This document shows positions 13,889 to 26,640 of a stretch of 64,000 nt of DNA, in pieces. The DNA is from Xiphias gladius (lineage: Eukaryota; Chordata; Actinopteri; Istiophoriformes; Xiphiidae): positions 6,199,789 to 6,263,788 of the forward strand of contig NC_053412.1 in NCBI RefSeq assembly GCF_016859285.1, written 5' to 3'. The translations under genes were made by a program, and so were the position numbers. Within the stretch, counting starts at the first letter, position 1; each line of letters begins with the position of its first letter. The notes below the pieces were generated by a model that made no database searches, was not told the DNA's origin, and was given only the letters and a program-made list of their open reading frames with translations.

Positions 13889-16800
13889 TTAAGACTCACC
13901 CTCATCATCAGAGTCGAACCCAAAGAGGTTCGAGCACTTCTGCAGTTGGAGATGACTCTGCAGATCCTCAGCACTGTTAAAAGTAGCGAAACAATTGGCA
14001 CATCGTTGTCTCTGTAGAGCTGCTGTAACACAGGCCTGCCCAGGAGGGGGACTGATCTGGTGCGACTGGAAAAGCGTCATCTCCTTCCTCCGTTTTGGCA
14101 TGGTGATGTACTTCTCATCAAGGTAAGCTGTAGGTGGCGGGCGCATGTATGGCCTCTTACTATACTTGGCAAGAGTGTCCTTACACACTGTGGATTTTAC
14201 ATCTTCACTTGCTGCTTGTCCGTTCATTACTACAGAATAACCGGGGCTGCTAATTGTAGATGGTGGTGTTTCTACTGAAGTCTTTCCCTCCTCACCTGCA
14301 GAGCTCTCCTCTACCTCTGCTTTCACCTCAGTAAGTGGTTGGACTTCGGCTTTTGACTTTGCAGGCTCCTCGGATACTGAGGGAAGACCCTGATCTTTAG
14401 ATTTTTTCTTGATAATCTTTGGGTCACCTTCTTTATGAATTTTCTTGTGCTTCTTACTTGCTTTGTTGGTATCAGTGTTTTTCGTATCATTAGATTTCTT
14501 TGATTTTTTCTCTGTCGTTACCCCCTGCGTGTTCTCTTCAGTGGCAGTGGGTGGAGAGTTCTTTTCATTCAAGCTGCTAGTAACAGCAGGCACGGAGGGA
14601 CCAGAGCGGTCAAGTGTTGCATCTGAGGCTTCTTCCTTTACTTGTCCCTCTTCATTAAGAGTGCTCATTACTGAGGCTGCAGCTGTTTTGGTCTCATCCT
14701 GTTGTTCGGCTACAGATTTTGACTTGGCAGTCATTTTCAAGGCAGATGTTTTGCCTGGGTCTTTGTATGGCCGTTTGTCCTTGACTGTCTTTTTGTCCTC
14801 ATTTTTATTAGTATCTTTGTATTTCTTATTTGCCTTGCCTGAGTCTGAAGAAGCTTTTTTAGTATTCTTTTCTTTATGTGTCTCCTTTTTCTTGATGTGT
14901 GATTTCTTTGACTTTTCATCTGTTGTTACCTTCTGTGTTTTCTCTCCTGATTTGGAGGGTGGTGTACTTGCCTCATTTAAACTGTTGGCTGTAACAGCAG
15001 GCACAGAGTTACCAGTGCTGTTTTGTGTTGAGTCTGTGTTTTCTGCCTTTGCTTTTCCATCCTCATCAGCAGAACGTTCTTCTACTACTACTGGTGCTAC
15101 TGCTGCTGCTGCTGGTGGTGCTGCTACTGCTGCTGCTGCTTTGTCTTCAACTTGTGGGACAACAGATATTGCCTTGGCAGGCTTTTTCAAGGCAGACTCT
15201 GGTTCTTTGAGAGGACATTTTTTCTTGACAGTCTTTGTGTTGACTATGCTATTTGTAACCTTGTGCTTCTTCGACTTGCTGGAGTCTGAAGCAGCAGTTT
15301 GGCTACCGTTTTCTTTAGGAGTGGAGCGCTTTTTTGCTTTGTGCACTTTCTTCATTTTGTCAGTGGTTAACTTCTGTGTTTTGTCAGCTGAGGTGGGGCA
15401 GATTAATTGATTTAAACCGTTATCGGATTCAAGAGCTGTAGACCTATCATGAGAGACACCTTTTTGTTTAACATGATTCTTCTTAATCTGCTTGTTCACT
15501 GATTTCTTAGACTTTGATTCATCGACTGATGTTTCTGTAGTTTTGACTACATCTTGGTCCTGCTTACTCTTTTCTTCTACTGTTAACCTGTTGCTCACAT
15601 TTGTGGTCTCTGCTGCTTTAGGTGGGCTTGCATGCTGAGTGGGACTCTTTGGATCCTTTTGCAGAGAAGTTTTTTCTTTGACAGTTTCATTGTTTTGACC
15701 AGTAGAAGTGTTTTCATCATGCACAGCTTTATTTGATTTAGGAGGACGACCTCTTCTTGTAGGACCCTTTGCCTTTACTTTGACCTGCTTTTTCTTTAAT
15801 TTATGCCTCAAGTTGCTACAGTGTTTTAACAATGATGATGAGATGACTTTGTGAGTTTTGGGAGCTGCCAAATTTGTTACTTGCCCTTTTCTTAATGTTT
15901 GCCTCAATCTCAGATTAGGAACAGTAGGCTGTGCGGAGGTGTCTTTGTTGGAGAGATTCTTTAAGACATTTGAATCCTTGGTCTCATTTCTGTCTTTCAA
16001 CTCCTGTTTCAATGCAGATGCTCTGACAGAGGAGAGAGGAGCTTTAACGTGTTTTCTTGATGACGAGTTATGTATTGCCTGTCCTCTTAATTTACGAGCA
16101 GCCTTTACAGTCACAGTCTTATTTACAGCAGTGGCAGCAGTAGCATATTTTGACTTATGATCCTGTTGTTTCTTTCCAACTGCTGAGTTATTATGTTTGT
16201 CACCTGTTTGCTCATTTGTGATCTTGTCTGGTTTAGTGGGTTTGGACGTAGCGTAGTGCTCTCTTTCATGAAGGTTTAGTGCCCAGAGACAAATAAATAG
16301 TTGAGAACAACCAGGGAGACAGCACACTGCCTGCAGTGGACTGTGCCTCCTGGCGTGCCGTCTCATTTCCATTCCGGTTTTGAACCTGGCAGTACAGCCC
16401 TGATGAAGGCAAGGATGCCGAGGAGTGATCCTGTGTCTTTCAACATGGTGTTGAAAGTGTTTGAAACTCCACAAAACCCTCATGCAAATAGTACATCTGC
16501 TGTTTCCGACACGGAATGCCAGTTCTAAAGGTTTGACCTCACCATAGTGATCTTCCAGAGCATGGTACAGGAGTGCAACACGGTTTTTTGACAAGTCTGT
16601 AAACCAAGCACATCCATCCACAGGACAGCAAACTTTCTCTTGAGTCTCCACATTTTTCTCTTCAACAGCTTTCCCATTTTCTTTTGTGGCTGCCTTCAGG
16701 ACCTGCAGAGATTCTGTCTCCTTCATTTTATCCTCAGTGGGACAACCAAACTCTTTCCCTACCTGAATTGAAGATGCAGAGGAATCCATCTCTATATCTT

Positions 16801-19800
16801 GGTTTTCTGGCAACTCGGGATTCCCAGATCCATTACTCGTTCTTTCTCGGGAGATCTCCTGTTGTGCAAGTGGCTGCTTGGCTTCCAAGTCCTTTTTTGC
16901 TGTGTCAAGTTCTTTCCGTTTGCCAATATGCCCATTTATCTTATGAAAAGGAGTTTCGCTGTTAAGGTGCTTTGATGTATTTTGTTTCTTTCCTTGTAAA
17001 AACTGACCATCCACCTGCTTGTCATTAGATCTTAACTTTCTGAATTCAGACGGGCTTGAATCTTGAAGGCTTTCTGATTTAGGACAAACAGCAGATTTCT
17101 TCGGTCTCCCACTACTACGACGACTAGAAGACGTATTTGTGGTCTTAGCTTTGGCAGAGGTTTTAGGTGTGGAATTATCTTTGGTCTCTGAGACCGGGTT
17201 TTCTTGGGCTTTGTTACTGACTGACTCTTTGCTCTTCTTTAGCTTCTCTATATGATCAGAAAGGTGCATCATGGCCAGAAGGTCATCTTTGAACATTGTC
17301 CCACAGAACATGCACTCGTCTCTACGATAATGGAACATTGCATGTGATACAACACGACTTCCCTTGAAGACCTTGTTGCAGAAGGTACAACAGTACTCCA
17401 ATTTTGATTCCTCTGATTCTGGTTGTGTTTCCATAGGCTCACTGTTCTCAGGTGTTTCTGGAGCAATATCCTGAGTTCCTTCTTTCCCTTTCTTCAGTTG
17501 CACATCAACAACCACAGAGGCCTCCCTATCTGGTTCAGAGCAGCTGGAGGCAGTCCATATTTTATGAGGTACTTCAGGTTTACTTCCAGCTGTGGACTCC
17601 TTGGAGGCACTGTTCTCTGGAGCTTGAGGTTTGTCATTCTCGAGATCTCGAGCAAGTGCCTCAGGAGAAAGTTCAGTAACCATCTCTGTTACTAATGTCA
17701 GAGCAGATATGTCATTTATACTGTCCAGGTCTGTAGGTAAACAAGTACCCGGAGTCTCTGATACCTTACTAAGAGTGACCATGTTTCCTCTGGGGCTTGT
17801 GTCTTTTTCACCAGATGCATGTCCTTTTGCATCTTTAGGTAAATCTTCTGCGACATCCACCTCAGCAATGCTGTTGCTGATTGTGGTGAGCACCTCTTGA
17901 GTGTCTGCTTTTGCTTCGGCTACAGGAATTTTGCCAGTGTCAGCCTGAGAGGTAAGTGACTGAAGTTCTTGTTCCCCATCTCTAAGAACATCATCTTGGG
18001 AATGAGAGGGCGTGGGATCTGCAGAGCCAATGTTTGAATTGTTGGCCCTATTGGAGACTAGAAGGATTCCATCAGTAACCATCTTCTGATTGTTGTCTGC
18101 AGTTGTGGTCTGTGAAACCTCATCTGAAGCTGTGGTTATTGAGAGGTCTTCTGCACTTTGAGCTTTACAGACCTTATCTAAACCTGGGGATTGTGACACT
18201 TTAGCTGCTGCTGGGGTCTGTGAGGCAATAGTGACTTTCATCTCAACAGCAGGCTCTTCACAGAGCTCTCTTGCTGAGGCTGTGGTTTGAGCTTGCAGGA
18301 CCTTATCTAACACTGGGGCCCCTGTCACTTCAACTGCTGCCAAAGTCTGTGAGGCAGTGGTAGCTTTCATTTCAGCAGCTGACTTTTCATGGAGCCCTCT
18401 TGCTGAAGTAATGGTTTGAAAGACTTTTCCTTTGCTTGGAGGTTGAGGGACCTTGTCTAAAACTAGGGATTCTGTCACTTTTACTGCTGCTTGTGTATGT
18501 GGAGCAACAGTAGCTTTCATCTCATCAGCAGACTTTTCAGAGAGCTCTCTTGCTGCAGATGTCTTTCGTAAGACTGCTTTAGTAGTTTGAGCTTGAAGGA
18601 CTTTTTCTTTGGATGCTGTAACTTCATCTGTTGTTGGTGTCTGAGAGGCAATTCCACCTTTCATCTCAGGCTTTTCACAGAATTCTCTTAGTGGATCTTT
18701 AGGAGGACTTCCCTGCACAGAAGAGCGTGTGATTGTTGATACTGAGCCGTGAACATTTGACCCATTACCCTTTCCTTTCTGCCGCCGAGCATAACAGTGC
18801 AACTGTTGCACAAACATTGGTGCATCCCGCGCTCTAAGAATAACCTCTTTGCGATGTACAGTCTTCATGGGTTGTGATATGGCAGGAAGCTTTACTGTAG
18901 GTTTGTAAAGAAGCACTTGAGGGAACCCTCTTTGTCTGTTGCAAGTGTCCTCAGTAAATGTACCCATCAGTTCATTGTCTGGCAAGGAGAGTTCAAGAAT
19001 TACTTGTGGAGGGGTGGTTGCTTTAAGACAATCCAAAGAAAATCCTCTCTGGTGCTTGTTGTTTTCCCTTGCCTTTAAATGAGAATTTACTGAAGGTTTG
19101 TGTTTAGCATTGTTCTTGATATGACCAGTTTCAGACCTCTTTACGACAGAAGATCGATGGTGCTTTTGATGTTTCAATTCGTGCTTTTTGATCTTCGGAG
19201 GAGCATTGTTCTCTTCAAGAGTTCCCGAGTCTTCCAGAAGCCACTTGGGTTTTCTAATCCTCCGTTTAGGTGGGTTCTTCTCTGAGAGTCTTGTGGTGCG
19301 TCTATGTTCTCCATACCCGATAGCAACATTGTCCTGTATTCTGTCTAGCTGCCAAAATGAACGCCTCAAACGTTCAGATGATGCTTCCTTCAAAGGTCGT
19401 GATCCTTGGGTGCCTTTCTTCTTTACAGCGTGATCAACATTTAGTCGCGTTTTACCTGGGCCCACCTTTAATTTTTTGGAAGCAGTGTCAGTATCCTCTT
19501 TATGATGCCGCTTCTTTGCTGCTGCCTGAAGTGCCCCTTTACTTCCTTTCTGACATAATGATGTGCTTGACCGGAAAGCGGGCTCTTTGGTGCAATAGTT
19601 AGGGATCCATTTGTCCTCCATGATTTCTTCAAGGGCAGCACTAACCACCTTCTCACTCATCAACTTCAAACAATTTGTCCGCAAAGCAATGAGGTTCCAA
19701 AACTCTGGGTCAAAATAGAGGTCTTTTTTCAAGACCTGAGGGGAGAGATAAAAGAAAACGTTTTGGTACAACAATATGGAAAAATGGCAAGCAACAGTGT

Positions 19801-22800
19801 CATGTACCAATTCTGTACTGCTCATCTGAACTGAGCTGAATTCCAAACTATGCCTTTTCTTTGTCATGATTTGTGATAAAGAAGCTCTACCTGCAGTGTT
19901 TCAAAGCGAACATGATTTCCGATGGGGCTGTATTCCACATGATACTCCTGATCAGGATGCATGTAAAGAAGGTACACCATCTTGTAGGCCTCAACAGTGC
20001 GTTCCAGGAAGAAGACAAGAAGAGCACATGCTCGGCAAACCTCCAAGTCATTGGGAAGCAGGCCGGCAATGGTTTTATAGATTAGGGACTTCGTCACAAC
20101 ATCACAGGGAAGGCAAGACTCCAGGGCATTAGCACAAAGCTCCACGCAGAATTGGATACCATCTTCACCCAGCTATGAAGTTACAAACAAAGGACTTTAT
20201 AAAATCCTAACATCTTAATAAATCTACTAAATTTTTTTTTTTTTTTTAAATATAATCCTGTAAATATTCACTGCATTTCAAATTTCTACCTCACCTCTTG
20301 CAGTATGGCTCTGATGAAAGGGAAGATTGAGTTAACATTGGTGGCAGACAGCATCAGCTGATGACTCTCCTCAAGTAGAGCTTGCTTTGATGTATTCAAC
20401 CGACTATGAAGTTTACTCCATATGAAGACAAGATCACTGCAAATAACATAATAAATAATTGTTCTTAATGTTGTATAACCTGGCAGCTATGATTTTTGTA
20501 GAAATTAGGAAGCCTTGAATAGGCTTCAGTTGATGTTATACACTGACTTCTTATTACATTAGCATCAAATTGAAGTTTATTTACCACAAATAGTACATGT
20601 CTCCCCTGCGGAGCTTCTGGGAGAGGATGGCTCTGCTGAGAGCTAGCAGCAAGTCATCCTTTTCCTCACACTCCAAACTACAGATGATGTGAACTGCATC
20701 TTTACCATTAAGGTCATCCACCTGAAAAAACAAAGGACAACTGAAGCATCAGTTTAGCCCAAAAGATAGTTCTCATACATAATACTGTGATCTAGTTGTG
20801 TGGTACCCAAGCAAAATTCAGACAGAAAAATTCTCACCACTTGAATGAAAGACATGCTACTCTACAATATACAGCAGTTATTTTACCCACCTCTTCATGT
20901 AGGCGGTCATGTTGTGAAGTTTTGTAAAGCCACGTGAGGTAGACCTGGAGGAAGAACAAGTGTTGTCCTGTTGTGGGATGCCGAGCACAACACTTTGCCA
21001 GGGCCATGGCCTCACTGACCCGCTCACGGGTTAAAAGGTAGCGCACCCGAAGCTCAAAGAACACTGGCAGCTCAGAGTTGATGCACCCATCCACTAAGGA
21101 AAGGCCAAGCCAGAGAGGAGGCAAATTAATGCTGCAAACATTTCAAGTAATTACAAGGAAAAGAGAGGGAACAAACTATTTTTAAGCAAACACCTCCAGA
21201 TATGCTCTGGTCTACATTAAAAATTTACTAGGAAATGCGTGCAGTAGAGTGCATACTTCCACAAAGTCCAGTGTCAAAGAACATACACTAGACTTCAGGG
21301 GAAAAAAACTCTAATTCAATATAAAAGTTCCAGATCTGCCCCAAAATTTAATGGGTTCTTCCCTGGCCCATGCCCTACCCGTCTACCAAGTTTGGTGAAA
21401 ATTGGTTCTGTATGTTTTGTTCTGGGGGAACAGGAGTTCAATTCGGCTACATAATGGAATCAAACTTTTGGTTTGAGAGTTTACAGTATGAGACATTAAA
21501 AAATAATATTACCTCAAGATTTTATATGAGAACTACATATTGTATGGAGAAGTATCTGGCACTATGCTAAACGAATTTCAACTCTTACTTTAAAATTATA
21601 GTTTAACATGGTAAATATATTACAATGTGATATAACAGCTAATAATAAATCGATTTAAATTACTAAGGCAAAGTGAAATTCACACACTGATGTATGTCAA
21701 CAACTGATTGAAATGGCTTGCATTTGCATGTGGCTGACGTTTCAGTGGTCAGAAAGTGAGAGATGAAAAGAGAAAAACGAATTTACTCTATTCCATCGTT
21801 ATACCAATAATGACATCAGTCTTGTGTATAATACAAATGTTGAATGTTACCTACCTTCATTCTGAGGTAAACTGGACTCACTGAGGATTGCCTGTAAGAC
21901 CGAGCTGGCCCAAAGCCCGCCGCCCTGAACCAAACGCTCCACCTGAAGTAAGTGAACATTCTGATGCCTTGCAAGGGCCAATTGACATTCCTGGAGAAGG
22001 GACAAGGGACCAAAAAAAAAAAGAAAAGAAAAAAAAAAGTGACTTATAATGCTAGTACCAGTATCTTAACAAATATTTTCTGCCACAACAATGCCCTAAA
22101 CGGTTATCTGTCCAGAGAGGTATAGCACACAATGAAGAATTGTAAAATTAAGTCTTAAAGTTTCTAATCTTTGATTCAATTGCACTTCCTACTTACCTGG
22201 AATGTAACAGTGAAGTGTTTCAGTGGCTCCTGATGGAAGTCTCTCTGGTCAAAGAACAGCAGCAACTCAAAAACACTCCTGTGAGGAAATCAAAAATTGT
22301 TGGTAATCCTACTTAATACCTATGATCTGTTAGCCAAATTCACAGAAATTCAGTTGGTTATATGGATCCAAAGACACTGACTGTGATAAAGAGGTAGTGG
22401 AAAGCTGTTAATTGGGAAACTGAGGGAAACCATGGGGGACAGAGGATGGAGGACAGAGAGTTTATGGATGAAGCAGGGTATACAGCTGGCAGCATGCCAG
22501 GGATTTTCCTGGCTCACAAATGTGCTTGTGTGAGCTAGCGAACACAATCAACTTTCGGTTCCATAAAAGTTGCCACCAAAGTATAGAAAATACTAGAGCC
22601 CAGCCCAGCCCAGAATATACGAGACCACTTCAGAGGTGGTGGACAAATATATAAAAACAAAGGTTTTATTTAATATATATGTGGGAATAATCCTGTTTTC
22701 TGTTTGCAATTGGTTTAAAAGGTTTTTTTCTCTGTGTGTGACGACGTTAGCAAGTATTATTTTATTATACCTGTTTATTTTATAAAAATTGTGTATATAG

Positions 22801-25800
22801 TTAATGCTCTGTCATATCAGTGTCTAGTGTGTCTATTTTTTCCCTGGGGGTGTGTGATGTTCGCCAATTCCCTGATGGGCAATAAAAAGTTTCATTTACT
22901 CACAAATAACCCAATGTGAAATTTGGACAGTAGACGGAAATTTAAATTTAGACTAGTCTAAAAGTAAGAAAACACTCAGAAAACAGTCAAAACTGAGCAC
23001 AAATTAATCGATAAAGTTAAACATTGTCTGAAAAATTATTGCATGTATTTACGCATCGCTCCAGTCGAGAGGTTAAATGCCAATTTATTCTGAATCAGCT
23101 TTTATACAACCTTATTTTACTTTTCTAGATCTAAATGCTGGCAAACCGTGCTGGTTTTACGAGATGTCATTTATCCCACGGTTCACCTTCCTGGTTTACA
23201 ACATCTGGGCACTAGCATGAGGACAGGGGGGCTTCCGTCTGGTAGTGGCAGGCGGCTGCGGAACATCTTAGACGCGCTAGTTAACCAGCCTTGTACATCA
23301 ATAAAATATTAATGATTAGTGTAACCAACTAGTAATTCTGGTGCCAACTGGTGAGGATAGCAATATTTAATTGTTTAGTTGACTAATTGCACACATCCCT
23401 AAATGTAACAGTAAAAGAAAAATCCAGTATACGCTCTAGAAATCAAGAAATCAAAAACTGAGGTTGTTATGCAAACATCTGGATACTTGTATGGTTGTTC
23501 AGAGAAAATAATTCAGGCAACAAATTTTGACAATTCCCCTATGTAGTCCTTCTGGCAAGAAGCAAGTGGTTACTACTGATGTATTGGATGACTAACTTTA
23601 AACAGTTTGAGTGAAAAGTCACCACCATACACTCATAAGAAAGTATGGAGGTGTGTATTAAATTTATAGAGAAAACATTGAGTGTTCAAAATACATTTAA
23701 CTTTCTTCAATAGTACAACCTTTGTTCAACTGGACTACACTTGAACTGGTCCTTAAAGAACACGTGGCCTCTGTGTTGTCCATTGCAAAGATGCATCCTT
23801 AGTAAGTATTTTTGAAGCAGTTATATAACCTTTCTGGTACCATTCACATTAACAGTGAGGAGATTCAGAAATGGTGGCAGGAGTTGAGATATAAAAAGCC
23901 TGGGCTCGTCGCTCTGTCAGTAGCACATTGTTCGAACATTACATACCGCAAATTCAGCCACTTGTCATACGTGTGTTACATGTGTCAACACCATGTCTCA
24001 TTATCTTCTACACTGAGTAATAGTGAAAACAGCAACACTTCTATATGCTGCTGTACTACCTGAAATGTAATTTCGCAAACAAAAGTAGAGTAAAAGACAG
24101 TCTTTGTGAAAACAGTTCTAAATGCCAGCACTTAAGTGTCACTGCTGTCGTTTTAAAGTCGGAAATGAAATCTGTTGCTATTACTTTAGCATGCAAATAC
24201 TGAAAGCCACCGCTTTAGGGAGGTCTGTGTACTCACAAGGCCAGACTACTGAGTGTGTGGAGCACATGATCACAGTTTGATGTGAAGAAGGTAGAGGCTC
24301 GAGCAAAGTAGCAGAGAGCTATCTCAAGGATCCTGAGCTGAGGCAGTGGCACCTGCCAGCGTGAGGCATACTCCTCCACCAGCTGCACAGAGAAAAGGCA
24401 AAACAAAGACGAGTCAAAAACAAAATTACAAGGACAATTAACAGTTTGTATCATTTACCATGTTTAAGGTTGTGGCTATATTAGATGTTTTGACTGCAGT
24501 TATAGGTACACTGATGATGTAACACGTACAAGTCTAGGCCTCATGGAATTTATGCAGTGTCACCCATAAAAAGCAGTCAGAGCTATAACAATTAGTAGAT
24601 CAACATAAAATATAATTGACAATGATTTTGATGATGGATTAATAGTTTAAGTTACTTTTCAAGAAAAAATGGCAAAAAATTGCTGTTTTCTCAGCCTCTC
24701 AGTTATGAAGATTTCCTGCTTTTCTATGTTTTATACCGTGGTAAATGTTATATTTTGGGGTCTTGGACTGTTTATCAGACTAAAAAAGAAATTATAAGAA
24801 TGTGGATTTAATAGACTAAACAATTATTGAGAAAATAATCAATCAGCAGAATAACTGATCATGAAAATATCAGTTGCAGCCATTCAACCACTACCTCTGT
24901 TCTGTACAACATTAAAAACCAAGAGAAAACAGACAGCTACCTAATTCGCTGATTACCCTTATAGCAACTAGCACATGGGAGTCATAAGTATGGATGAGCC
25001 ACATTTTTCTATGATATTGCTCGCATCAAAATACTATTTGTACAGTCAATGCAGACCAGCCGCATCCAACATTTTGACTGGAGCAGTTATGTCTGCAGCT
25101 TCCCCCATAAATCCTTTGTAGCTGCAGCACACCACGATAACCTAAGTAAGTCAGGGGCTTGTTTGGAAACCAAATGTGGCATTTAGTGCCGCTTTACACG
25201 ATACTTCCAGTTGACCTGACAGATCCTTAAAATACAATGTGCTTATATTGCCCTCTAATGGTAGAGATCCAAAACATCACTCTTGTGCACCACTGGAATC
25301 CTGTTGATGTTAAGTGTCAATAACGTTGGTGACTGTTGTCCAATCAGTACATCTAGTTTCCTATTAAATAAAACTACAGGAAGTAACAAAGTATCACAAC
25401 TTAAGTTTGGCAGGTTATTTGATCCAAAACAATAATGAAACACACTGATTGTGATTTATGCGCCCAAACGGTGTTTGTATACTGAGCTAAACTAAATGTT
25501 GACTTTCAATGTAATGCCAGTAGCCCAGTAGAAAAATGATCATAGATGTGTTGGATTTATCAACAGCAGACTACACTATTTTCCACTGTTACTACGTAGG
25601 CTATAACCTTATCTGTGACTCTTTTCTATGACGGTGGGAAATTTACCAGCAATTCCCCCACAACTGACATTTAAATGCACTTTTCCACGAGATAAAATTA
25701 ACTGGTTTTATTCCAATAACGTTATAGCATCTTGAAAACTTCAGGCTATGAGGACATCTCGTGATGCCAAAAATTGTGTTATCTATTACTACAAGAGTAA

Positions 25801-26514
25801 ATTTACAGTTACATTCCTTGTTGCCGTTGGGGGTTAAGACAGGTCATTAAGAAACATTTCGAAGTTGAGCTTTATAGAAAATGCTTGATAACGCAGGGCA
25901 GCCTCGAGTTAGACATCAACTAAGAAGCTAACAAGTTCACTGCTAGTTAAATGTTTACCAAACGTTTTGTTTGGCTGCAAACAGTTGTCCAGTCAGTGGC
26001 TCAGTTTGGTAAACATTCAGCGTACTAACTATGCTAACTTGCAGGCAAATTCTGGGCTAGCTGGCGAGCTGGCTCAAGCGAGTAGCCGAGTTAGCTCGCT
26101 AGCTGTATAGTGAACAATCACTGTCAAAATAGTACAAAATTTACTGACTCGGACGTTTCGATAACGACAACTGAATCCGAGCCTGTGTTATTCGACACCA
26201 TGTTCAAAGGGCGTTACGGTGGTATATTTGTTTTTAAAGCGACTACGGATCGTTAGCTAGATGCTAACGAGCTTAACTGCTAATGCTAGCCGAGTGACGA
26301 CCAGTTCTGGGGGAGGGGAGTCGACTAACATAAACGCTCCTATCTTTCGACAACAAGCCTGTCACCAACTTCAGCTACGTCTCCTTACCTTGCAAAAGTC
26401 AGAGCAGAACGGTTTACTGTCGGTTCGCGATTCATCACTTGAGTAGCGGCTTAACAAATTCTGTAATTGTGTTTCTAGCCCCTCTAACTCGTACACACAG
26501 CCCTCCTCCGCCAT
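13889..26514 (-). CDS. znf654: Zinc finger protein 654-like, complete, repeat-expanded
   Basis: Putative nuclear C2H2 protein of the ZNF292/RLF/ZNF654 family; the molecular role is poorly known. Coding exons in transcript order: 26514-26389, 24382-24237, 22278-22197, 21990-21855, 21093-20891, 20721-20585, 20436-20295, 20172-19891, 19735-13889. The sum is 7101 bases (2366 residues), in frame throughout. The start is MAEEGCVYELEG. Residues about 40-450 form the family's alpha-helical N-terminal region (VEEYASRWQVPLPQL, LIYKTIAGLLPNDLEV, FDPEFWN). Two C2H2 fingers begin near residue 1197, and four more, some C-x4-C, lie at about 1452-1576. A degenerate RCANC finger sits near 2326. The tail (RPYMRPPPTAYLDEKY, FGFDSDDE) matches the ZNF654 C-terminus closely, which together with the few fingers favours ZNF654 over RLF or ZNF292. 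Human ZNF654 is roughly half this length; the extra is repetitive Lys-, Ser- and Thr-rich sequence inside the huge last exon. Two AT-hook-like motifs occur (SGRPKKS, RRGRPPKS). Confidence 0.9.
14280..15400 (-). repeat. znf654: Three degenerate lysine-rich repeats inside znf654
   Basis: Residues about 1863-2236 contain three successive copies of a block of roughly 110-130 residues. Each opens with a motif like EKTQKVTTDEKSKK or ENTQGVTTEKKSKK and continues with a Lys-rich stretch. Then come an alanine- or glutamate-rich linker and, in two copies, SVPAVT plus SLNE. The copies are clearly diverged, so this is an old expansion. An alanine/proline run of about 25 residues lies in the first copy. 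Confidence 0.75.
18170..18620 (-). repeat. znf654: Three to four tandem repeats of about 45 residues inside znf654
   Basis: Residues about 790-940 repeat a pattern of SARELxEKSAxEMKAT, then QTxAAxKVT, then LDKVxQAQT. Copies differ at many positions but keep order and spacing. I know of no such repeat in mammalian ZNF654. Confidence 0.7.
21233..21440. repeat. Teleost-type dispersed repeat in znf654 intron
   Basis: The stretch around CCAAGTTTGGTGAAAATTGG, preceded by a run beginning near CTGCCCCAAAATTTAATG, resembles a short repeat that recurs in many fish genomes. Family name and exact ends are not assignable by eye. Confidence 0.45.
24580..24881 (+). repeat. Dispersed repeat, copy 1 of 3 in the window
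   Basis: Shares ordered blocks with 36340-36500 and 37795-38070: GATTAATAGTT, then AAAATGGCAAAAAATT or a variant, a TGCTG..TTTCT core, then GACTAAACAATTATTGAG or a variant, ending CAGTTGCAGCC. This is a common kind of AT-rich non-autonomous teleost element. It sits in the first intron of znf654. Confidence 0.6.
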
Positions 26515-26640
26515 ACTGCCTGTCTAGCCCTGCTCGTAGCAGCTACCACACAACACATACATCGCCACGGTCAACGACTTGCATTTGACAACGCTGATTG
26601 GATACTGCGAACGTATAGGTGCTCGCTCCTTCACCACACC
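26515..26640 (-). promoter_or_regulatory. znf654: Putative znf654 promoter/5' UTR
   Basis: The region just upstream of the minus-strand ATG is less AT-rich than its surroundings. It carries a CCAAT box on the minus strand near 26600 (GATTGG on plus), 80-90 bases before the start codon. No TATA box was noticed. The promoter call rests on position only. Confidence 0.4.

Noticed and set aside
14445-15410. 321-codon open frame on plus, antisense to znf654
   Set aside because: It is the reverse reading of the lysine-rich coding repeats, giving a Phe/Leu/Ser/Val-rich product with no motif. Long antisense frames are expected opposite Lys/Ser-rich exons.
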